DNA of 64,000 bases. It comes from Halalkaliarchaeum sp. AArc-CO. Lineage in GTDB: Archaea; Halobacteriota; Halobacteria; Halobacteriales; Haloferacaceae. The notes under the pieces are model-generated. The model was not told where the DNA came from. It did no database searches and saw nothing but the letters and a program-made list of their open reading frames with translations. The position numbers and the translations under genes are program-made. Of this stretch, positions 58,704-64,000 are shown in pieces; the stretch's first letter is position 1; every line of letters starts with the position of its first letter. The stretch lies in the NCBI RefSeq assembly GCF_024972735.1, contig NZ_CP087723.1, forward strand, positions 2,480,001 to 2,544,000, read 5' to 3'.

Positions 58704-60026
58704 TCAGGGATCGTACTCATCAGCCAGATTCCGTATCTCTGTGGCCGTGAGATCTCGATTGTAGACGCGTACCTCATCAAGACGTCCCTGGAAATATCGA
58801 TTGTTATCGCCGGTGTACCCGATACGAGTCTGAATATTGTCGACGTCCATGTTCTCGTCTAGCGCCGCCTCGTCCGAGGCTCGTAGTTCACCGTTGACGT
58901 AGATTTCTCGTCGTTCGTTTTGCTCCCAGACCGCGGCGACATGAGTCCACTCCTCTTCGGGTACCTCTGTCTCATCGTGTAGCCAGTTTCCGCCACCGGT
59001 TCCGTCCCAGAATCGAGTTCCGGAGAGGTCCGAATCAATCTCGAAGATCCAGGTCTTGTCCTGTGAGCTACCCGGATATTGTGATACGACACCCAGATTT
59101 TCGGGAAAGTCGTAACTTTCCGACTTTTGTTCGGGATAGACCCATGCTGAGACGGTGAGGCCATCTTCGATTTCGAGAGGGTCGCATTTCACGTAAGCGC
59201 CGTCCCCGCCGAATTCGGCCGCATTGCCCTCAATTCCGTCGACGCCTTCTGCACTGCTCGCGCCATCGGGGTTTTCGACGGACCCATTATTCCCGTTTCC
59301 GCTCGCGTCGATGACCGGGTCGGTTTCGATGTCTCCGTCGTCGAACGGCCAGTGAGCGAGCGGGTTCGTCGGCGTCGGATCGGAAGGATCAGTACCATCG
59401 GCAAGCTGGCAGTCGGCATCGGCGTCTGCACGGATCGTCAGATCGACCTCCTCGAATAGATCCTCTCCGGAGTCGAAGCCGAATGCACGAACCTCGAACC
59501 CAATACATTCGGAGCTGCCATTCTGGAGGGGGAGACTGATTGCGCCGTCGCGGTCGGTATCCAGTCGGTTATTGATGACGTAGTCATCCCGGCTGGATCC
59601 CCGATAGAAGACGACAGCCGGGTCACCGGTATCGAACTCGTAGCGATCCGGCACGTCGGCGTCGTCCGGAATCGGTGGGACGTCGACTTCGAAATCAACG
59701 CATACGTCCTGTGTGCCCTGATTTCCGATCTCGAAGACGTTGTGGAATACCGACAGCGCTTCCGGGTTGACACCGCTCCCGCCAGGTGGATCGTTCTCGT
59801 TTCCGGCGGAGAGGTCGATAGTCAATAGCCCATCGGTGTTGTCGACGTATTTGCCGTTGGGCGAACCGGTACAGGGTGCCAGACGAAGGAACGCATCTGT
59901 GTCGTCAGCGACGTTGACCGTAATGCCTCGTTCAGCGCTGACACTCGAGAATGCGCCGGAGCCGACAGTGAAGGCGCCGCCTGCACTCAGTGTACCGAGC
60001 GCGGCCAGGATGTTGCGTCGTTTCAT
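58704..60026 (-). CDS. Tat-secreted DUF1102-type protein with a C-terminal LamG-like domain
   Basis: This 440-residue protein has a Tat-type signal (MKRRNILAALGTLSAGGAFT), a DUF1102-like N-terminal region of about 190 residues (FNVFEIGNQGTQDVCVDFEV-type strands), and a concanavalin/LamG-like domain (about 215-440; ASGNGNNGSVENPDG, ENLGVVSQYPG, RIGYTGDNNRYFQGRLDEV). LamG domains bind sugars or proteins outside the cell. It is the last of three related genes. A Pro/Thr/Asp linker joins the two halves. Confidence 0.8.
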   Translation of the reverse strand: MKRRNILAALGTLSAGGAFTVGSGAFSSVSAERGITVNVADDTDAFLRLAPCTGSPNGKYVDNTDGLLTIDLSAGNENDPPGGSGVNPEALSVFHNVFEIGNQGTQDVCVDFEVDVPPIPDDADVPDRYEFDTGDPAVVFYRGSSRDDYVINNRLDTDRDGAISLPLQNGSSECIGFEVRAFGFDSGEDLFEEVDLTIRADADADCQLADGTDPSDPTPTNPLAHWPFDDGDIETDPVIDASGNGNNGSVENPDGASSAEGVDGIEGNAAEFGGDGAYVKCDPLEIEDGLTVSAWVYPEQKSESYDFPENLGVVSQYPGSSQDKTWIFEIDSDLSGTRFWDGTGGGNWLHDETEVPEEEWTHVAAVWEQNERREIYVNGELRASDEAALDENMDVDNIQTRIGYTGDNNRYFQGRLDEVRVYNRDLTATEIRNLADEYDP

Positions 60027-60048
60027 TTGTCATCCCACCTTCGGGGAA

Positions 60049-60090
60049 ACCCACCGGCGGAATCGAACCGCCGTAAACACCAGCGTGGGT
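60049..60090 (-). other. tRNA-like minihelix in the intercistronic gap (second)
   Basis: On the minus strand: A-CCCAC, an 11-nt spacer, then CGGCGG-TTCGATT-CCGCCG, then GTGGG-T. The T-loop fits TTCRANY, and the 6-bp T-stem continues without break into a 6-bp outer stem, 12 bp in all, as in a tRNA acceptor/T stack. It lies 23 bases before the ATG at 60026, with the 3' end of the preceding gene 30 bases on the other side. The spacing to the start codon is almost the same in both copies. Confidence 0.65.
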
Positions 60091-60119
60091 GGTGTCAGTA
60101 TTTCTGTAGATGCCAACTA

Positions 60120-60725
60120 TTACTCGGGGTCCTCTCGGTCCCAGCCACCGCCGGACGGCAGTTTCTCCACGTCGGTTTCGGCGATGATCGTCGCGGTCCC
60201 ATCGCGGTCAAACGGTGTTCCGATCGTATCGATGCCGAGACCGACGCGGATACTTTCGCCGACTTCGAGATACTGTATTTCTGGGCGAGGCCCGATGTCG
60301 CCAAGGGCGTCGACACCATTCGCCGTTCCTCCTGCGTCAATTTGCCGCCGGTCACCGCCCTCGATTCGATAGAAGTTGACACCGGCAAGTTCGGTGTCCA
60401 TGTAGACGTAGGTGCCTTGCGTTCCCTGGTTCGTGATCGTGAAGAGGTCGTCAAACAGATACGCCGACTGTTCGTTGACTCCCTCTCCACCGATTTCATT
60501 CTCGGTAATGTGTACTCGTAGAGTATGGCCGTCGACCGTCACGAACTCCTCAGCGTTGGGGTCACCGTCGATGGCCTCCAGTGCGAGGAAGGCGGCGTCG
60601 TCTCCAACGACGCTGACTTCAATCTCGCGCTCTGCCTCGACACTCGTGAACGCACCCGATCCGACGAGCGTGGCGCTACCCGCTGCGATCGTGCCCATCC
60701 CAGCAAGCAGATGTCGTCGTTTCAT
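60120..60725 (-). CDS. Tat-secreted DUF1102-type protein
   Basis: This 201-residue protein has a Tat-type signal (MKRRHLLAGMGTIAAGSATLVG), then a beta-rich domain with the family pattern (VHITENEIGGEGVNEQSAYLFDDLFTITNQGTQGTYVYM). It resembles the N-terminal half of the 58704 protein and the 60812 protein; the three are clearly related. Its role at the surface is unknown. Confidence 0.8.
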   Translation of the reverse strand: MKRRHLLAGMGTIAAGSATLVGSGAFTSVEAEREIEVSVVGDDAAFLALEAIDGDPNAEEFVTVDGHTLRVHITENEIGGEGVNEQSAYLFDDLFTITNQGTQGTYVYMDTELAGVNFYRIEGGDRRQIDAGGTANGVDALGDIGPRPEIQYLEVGESIRVGLGIDTIGTPFDRDGTATIIAETDVEKLPSGGGWDREDPE

Positions 60726-60747
60726 GTTTTTCCCTTCTTCGGGGGAA

Positions 60748-60788
60748 ACCCACCGGCGGAATCGAACCGCCGAGATGCCGACGTGGGT
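60748..60788 (-). other. tRNA-like minihelix in the intercistronic gap (first)
   Basis: The same structure as at 60049-60090: A-CCCAC, a 10-nt spacer, CGGCGG-TTCGATT-CCGCCG, GTGGG-T, again 22-23 bases before the next ATG (60725). The stem and loop are identical to the other copy and the spacers are different, as expected for a structure under selection or a recent duplication. Confidence 0.65.
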
Positions 60789-60811
60789 GATGTCGTCGTT
60801 ACCCGATGCCG

Positions 60812-61381
60812 TCAGTCGTCTGCTTCCTCTGCGACGAACCGGATCGTCTCCAACTCGTCAAGGACCGTTTCGAGATCCGCGTTGGGAGTTCCAAAGTTGA
60901 AGAAAAGTCCGAAGGGGACAGAATTTCCGGGGTCGAGGTCATCGCGGTCCGCAAAGCCGGGGCCGCCTTCGTCCAGACGCAGGATTGGACCACCGACCCC
61001 AACCTGCGCCTGATCACTTACAAGATTGCCGTCACTATCTTCGAGGCCCACACCGACGACGATTTCCTGGCTTCCCTGATTGGTGATGGTGAGAATATCA
61101 TCAATCACCGTGAAGGCCTGGTCGTTCACGCCATCAGGTGCCCCAGCGACCCCGGAAGTTGTGGTAAGATCGATACTAACTATTCCATCATCGACTTCCG
61201 CATAGGCGTCACCGTTCGGTGTATCAGCGGGTTCGATCCCGAGCAGACCACCAGCGTCACCAGCGGCCTCGACCACGAGATCACGCTCGGCCTCGACACT
61301 ACTAAACGCACCACTACCCATTGCAGCCGCCCCGCCCGCGGCGAGCGATCCAAGACCGATCACGAACTTGCGTCGTTCCAT
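60812..61381 (-). CDS. Tat-secreted DUF1102-type protein, first of the operon
   Basis: This 189-residue protein has a Tat-like signal (MERRKFVIGLGSLAAGGAAA) and the same domain as the two genes after it (FTVIDDILTITNQGSQEIVVGVGL). It is the first gene of the operon. A clear Shine-Dalgarno-like AAGGTGAG stands 8-15 bases before the ATG, so this operon uses a leader rather than leaderless translation. Confidence 0.8.
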   Translation of the reverse strand: MERRKFVIGLGSLAAGGAAAMGSGAFSSVEAERDLVVEAAGDAGGLLGIEPADTPNGDAYAEVDDGIVSIDLTTTSGVAGAPDGVNDQAFTVIDDILTITNQGSQEIVVGVGLEDSDGNLVSDQAQVGVGGPILRLDEGGPGFADRDDLDPGNSVPFGLFFNFGTPNADLETVLDELETIRFVAEEADD

Positions 61382-61720
61382 AGGTTATCTCACCTTCGTT
61401 TGCATGCACGCCCTCACGGGCACGGAACCGCACCGCGCCCAACCGGACGCGCTTCACTCCCTCCTATACCCCAAGGGGATGTTGTTGTGAGGTGCCTGAG
61501 ATCTATCACGAAGACTCTGAAATCCGGGGCGAACCCCTCAGGCCGCCGCTGAAGTCCAACGAACGCACGTCAAGCGACTCCTGAACCGGCGGCAACGGTC
61601 GTCACATCGGCGAGTCGTAAGCAACCCTAAACCGCCGGTAGAACCGATATACGGCCGGAACCTCCGATTAACACGTCGTTTAAGCAACCATCCACCCATC
61701 GCCTTGCACGTCACCCGGGG
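61382..61720. other. Upstream region of the DUF1102 operon, no gene seen
   Basis: A TATA box (GGTATAGG on the minus strand, 61462-61469) could drive the operon with a leader of about 55 bases. The remaining bases to 61720 hold no ORF or repeat I can support. Confidence 0.5.
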
Positions 61721-61987
61721 TTGAGCGACGCCGACGTCGTAGTCCTCGTCTGTGCGGACGCACGCGACGCCGGCGCCGTCGTGGACCAGGACGTCGGCCG
61801 ATCCGTCGCCGAAGTAGAGGGGATCGAGACGCGCGGGACCGCCTTTCTCGTGCTCTCGGCCGTGAAAGAGGGTACAATCGCTCCCGAAGCGGAGCGGGAG
61901 ACGATCGACGCGATGGTCGACCGCGGGTGGTACCTCGCCCCAGACCTGTACGCGAGAGTCGTCCGGAAACTGGAGTCGTTCGAATAG
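61721..61987 (+). pseudogene. Truncated PIN/DUF3368-type toxin (C-terminal part)
   Basis: A frame of 88 codons from a TTG encodes the second half of a PIN toxin: VVVLVCADARDAGAVVDQD (Asp near the catalytic core), then IETRGTAFLVLSAVKEGTIA and the DUF3368-like end GWYLAPDLYARVVRKL. The N-terminal half with its first Asp and an antitoxin partner are both missing. Confidence 0.6.
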
Positions 61988-62176
61988 GAAACGTTCGAGT
62001 CAGCGACAGACGGGAGGGAAATTCTCGGCGCAGACTCGAAAATGGGTTCACACTCGCCCACGGGAGATATGGTATTTTCCACCCCACGACACACGTTTTA
62101 GCTACCATCTCGTCACCGCTCAGTCCGGCGGTTTCCCGTTGGTTTTTTTAGCTATGCGTCGATTCGATTTCTCCGT

Positions 62177-62269
62177 ATGGCCCAGGAAACTCCCGCAGCT
62201 TCGGATCACGGCGAACAGGACGAAAACGGACTGATCGCCAAAATGACGCGGCTTCTGCGCCTCGACTGA
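62177..62269 (+). CDS. 30-residue small protein (candidate)
   Basis: The ATG at 62177 opens 30 codons: MAQETPAASDHGEQDENGLIAKMTRLLRLD. A T-rich box (TTTTTTTAGCTA, 62141-62152) is about 27-36 bases upstream and a TTTTT run follows near 62306, so the frame is framed like a leaderless gene. An amphipathic helix at the C-terminus (IAKMTRLLRL) is visible. Small frames occur by chance, so this is a candidate only. Confidence 0.4.
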   Translation: MAQETPAASDHGEQDENGLIAKMTRLLRLD

Positions 62270-62439
62270 TCCAAGTCGGGGGAGAGTGGCCCCCCGACAT
62301 TGCGGTTTTTCGGTCGAACGGCACTATTCAGATTACACCCTCGGATGCATTGAAATGACTGTGAACACCTCGAGAGCTCCTCAACCCCTTTCATAGTGTT
62401 TAAGGAAGATATTTACCGATAGACGTAGTAGAGTGGGTA

Positions 62440-63509
62440 ATGGGTCGGCTCGACGAGGTTTCGCTTGAGGAACTCTACGAACTCAAAGAGGAGATTGATC
62501 AGGGAAAGCCGCGAGAACGTGTTCTCGCGGCGATCGGGCGCAAGCAGGGCGACCAACTCGATACGTTGGCTGAGCGGCATGGCGTCGTTGAGAAAACGAT
62601 CCGCAACTGGCTCGATCGGTTCGAGGAAGAACCGATCGAGCAAGCTCCCTACGACGCTCCTCGACCGGGGGGTCCAGCAAAGATCGAGGGAGAAGAACGC
62701 CAACAGCTGTTCGAACAGTTGCAACAGCCGCCAACCGAACTCGGCTACGACCAACAAGCGTGGTCAGCGAAGCTCTTGCTTCATCACGTCAAAGAGGAGT
62801 ATGACGTCGAATACCACGAGAACTACGCCTACGAGTTGTTGAGAGAGGCCGGGCTGTCCTTGCGGACAGCACGGCCTCAACACCACGAGGCTGACCCCGA
62901 GGAGAAGGCCGAGTTCCAGGAGACAGTCGAAAAAAACGGCCCGAACTGAGCGAGAAAACCGTCGTTGTCGTCGATCAATTCACCAAACACGTCGGAACTG
63001 TCCAGCGGCGTGGCTGGTACCCAATCGGTTCAGATCCGACGATAGAGACGTCAACGTCCTGGGAGTCGGTGACAGTGCTGGGCGCTGTCACCGACGACGG
63101 TGACAGCTTCTACTGCTGGACAGAGGAGAACTTGACCAGATTCCACGGGATTCGGTTGTTAGAGGCATTGAAAGACAAGTTTGGCGAGGAGTTAGTGGTG
63201 TTTCTGGATCGAGCGGGCTACTTCTACGCGAGGGATCTCTGGGAACACGTGAGCGGAAAGCGCGAGACCGAAACTGTCGGAGACAGTTCGGTCTCGTGCG
63301 TGCGCGGTGACGATCTCGAAGTGTGGTACTTCCCATCGAAACTCCCCGAATTGAACGCTGTCGAAGGGTGCTGGGACCAACTGCAGGAGTGGTTCAAGTA
63401 CCGCCTTATGCCAGATCTCTTGACGCTGAAAGACTACATTCCGCGAGGACTGAGCGCGATCACCGAACCGAACATCTGGCCGTATCTTACCGGTAAAGAT
63501 TCGAACTAA
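62440..63509 (+). CDS. IS630 transposase, two frames joined by a likely -1 frameshift
   Basis: Frame 0 (62440-62949, 169 codons) holds the N-terminal HTH domains (LDTLAERHGVVEKTIRNWLDRF) and stops at TGA. The -1 frame carries the catalytic part (62938-63509), with TVVVVDQFTK (Asp), VVFLDRAGYF (Asp) and ELNAVEGCWDQL (Glu). The heptamer A AAA AAC at 62931-62937 sits at the join in the right register; slipping would read CGG CCC GAA CTG AGC and continue into the DDE domain. The fused protein would be about 356 residues with the whole triad intact. Confidence 0.82.
62931..62937 (+). promoter_or_regulatory. A AAA AAC slippery heptamer (-1 frameshift site)
   Basis: In frame 0 the bases read GAA AAA AAC, so the heptamer A AAA AAC is in the register required for simultaneous slippage. 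The frame 0 stop lies ten bases later. No strong pseudoknot or hairpin is evident downstream. Confidence 0.6.
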
Positions 63510-63558
63510 ACACTATCAGTCCCACCCGCGTCAGTTGCTCACCCGGCATGGGCGGGAC

Positions 63559-63697
63559 TGAAAGGGGCCGCCCTCGCAGCCAGCCCCGCCGACGCAAGCA
63601 CCGCAGGCGAACGCCGAGGAGCGCAGCGAGCGCGAACGCGCTCGAACGGCTCCCGCTGGGAGCCGTGAGAGGCGCGGCGGCTGCGAGGGCGGGGGCT
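63559..63697. repeat. Large palindromic repeat, about 140 bp
   Basis: Arms near 63560-63581 and 63679-63697 are inverted over about 22 bases with three mismatches, including a perfect 13-bp core (CGCCCTCGCAGCC). A small inner hairpin CGGCTCCC-GCT-GGGAGCCG lies between them. It is just past the IS630 element and has no ORF I trust. It may be a MITE-like or REP-like element. Confidence 0.5.
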
Positions 63698-63783
63698 TTC
63701 GAGGTGGTCTTCGTTCTCGCGAGAGTACTCAAGGTATTATCTCAACACTACCCGCGGTTCGACCCCGCGACTCAAAAACCCCC

Positions 63784-63936
63784 TCACGCGATCTCGTATC
63801 GAACGACCGACTCCGTCTCGCACTCCGGACACTCCGACACCTCTTCGTCAAGGGTCCGCCCGCATCGACGACACTCGTAAACCACCGCCGTTTGCTCCCG
63901 TCGCCCGAACCAGTCCCCGCTCGTGAGCCCTCCCAT
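63784..63936 (-). CDS. Small zinc-ribbon protein
   Basis: From the ATG at 63936 there are 50 residues with two CxxC-type knuckles (YECRRCGRTL and SECPEC), the zinc-ribbon layout of many haloarchaeal proteins of under 70 residues. The upstream in-frame start at 63969 would add eleven residues (FIRGGRVASPM) and is less typical. A TATA-like TTTATCC lies at 63959-63965, about 25 bases before 63936, which supports this start. Confidence 0.75.
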   Translation of the reverse strand: MGGLTSGDWFGRREQTAVVYECRRCGRTLDEEVSECPECETESVVRYEIA

Positions 63937-64000
63937 GGGAGAAGCCACACGTCCGCCACGGATAAACATGGGTGACTGTTCATCCCCGCGCAGTACCCCG

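Larger units (their letters stand above)
62396..63513 (+). mobile_element. IS630-family insertion sequence, 1118 bp
   Basis: Imperfect terminal inverted repeats (GTGTTTAAGG at 62396 and its counterpart CGAACTAAACAC ending at 63513; inner TTTACCG is shared) are flanked by TA on both sides (62394-62395 and 63514-63515), the target duplication of IS630/Tc1-type elements. It carries one transposase, in two frames. Confidence 0.88.

Noticed and set aside
61680-62108. 142-residue minus-strand ORF
   Set aside because: It is antisense to the PIN/DUF3368 fragment and is full of Arg-rich low-complexity sequence.
63540-63880. 110-residue plus-strand ORF over the palindromic repeat
   Set aside because: It is Arg/Ala-rich, covers the inverted repeat and is antisense to the zinc-ribbon gene.

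Overview
The window comes from a haloarchaeon (class Halobacteria). The base composition is high in GC and the predicted proteins are very acidic. Many genes have a TATA box 25-35 bases before the start codon, as expected for leaderless transcripts. Marker genes include an archaeal EF-1 alpha/S10 pair, archaeal Rio1 and KH pre-rRNA factors, haloarchaeal phosphomevalonate decarboxylase, UspA proteins, an IS630 transposase and DUF1102-type secreted proteins. A Halorubrum-like relative is plausible, but no rRNA is present to place it.

Region 1 (1-6.8 kb) is a lactate-utilisation locus: the 3' part of a D-lactate dehydrogenase-like FAD/Fe-S protein, a lactate permease (opposite strand), LutC and a LutB-LutA fusion. 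Region 2 (6.8-34.9 kb) is mostly housekeeping: a PRC-barrel protein, a TrkA-N/DHH protein, tRNA-Lys, tRNA-Phe, two regulators, an MFS transporter, carbonic anhydrase, a UbiA/lycopene-cyclase-domain fusion, a GDPD lipoprotein, a P1B-type ATPase, a pilin-like protein, an RNA-binding/UPF0200 pair, an intron-containing tRNA-Arg, MutY, BolA, fumarase, a DapA-family aldolase, PyrBI, a ferredoxin, mevalonate decarboxylase, an NDH-2-like enzyme and a RimK-RimB fusion. Region 3 (34-51.5 kb) holds tRNA-Ala, rhomboid protease, S10/EF-1 alpha, homoserine dehydrogenase with an ACT-domain partner, a Hel308-like helicase, Rio1, a large sensor kinase, a KH protein, PhzF, an alkaline-phosphatase-family protein, a GMP-synthase amidotransferase subunit, three UspA proteins, a GNAT and a zinc alcohol dehydrogenase.

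Region 4 (51.6-64 kb) is an accessory, decaying region. Three intact toxin-antitoxin pairs (CopG/ParE, VapBC, DUF433/DUF5615) lie among several broken ones. There is also a Tat-secreted subtilase whose promoter has been split by an IS4-superfamily element (1245 bp, 6-bp target duplication), an operon of three Tat-type DUF1102 secreted proteins, and an IS630 element whose transposase is encoded in two frames joined at an A AAA AAC slippery site.

Two non-coding signals stand out. First, three of the four tRNA genes are followed by 111-146 bp cassettes that end in a copy of the tRNA 3' end, with an inverted T-arm copy inside; tRNA-Arg has three in tandem, and the Lys and Arg cassettes share a core. 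The tRNA-Phe gene has only a degenerate trace. Second, the two intercistronic gaps of the DUF1102 operon each hold a tRNA-like minihelix (T-loop TTCGATT on a 12-bp stack), a plausible tRNase Z-type processing site.
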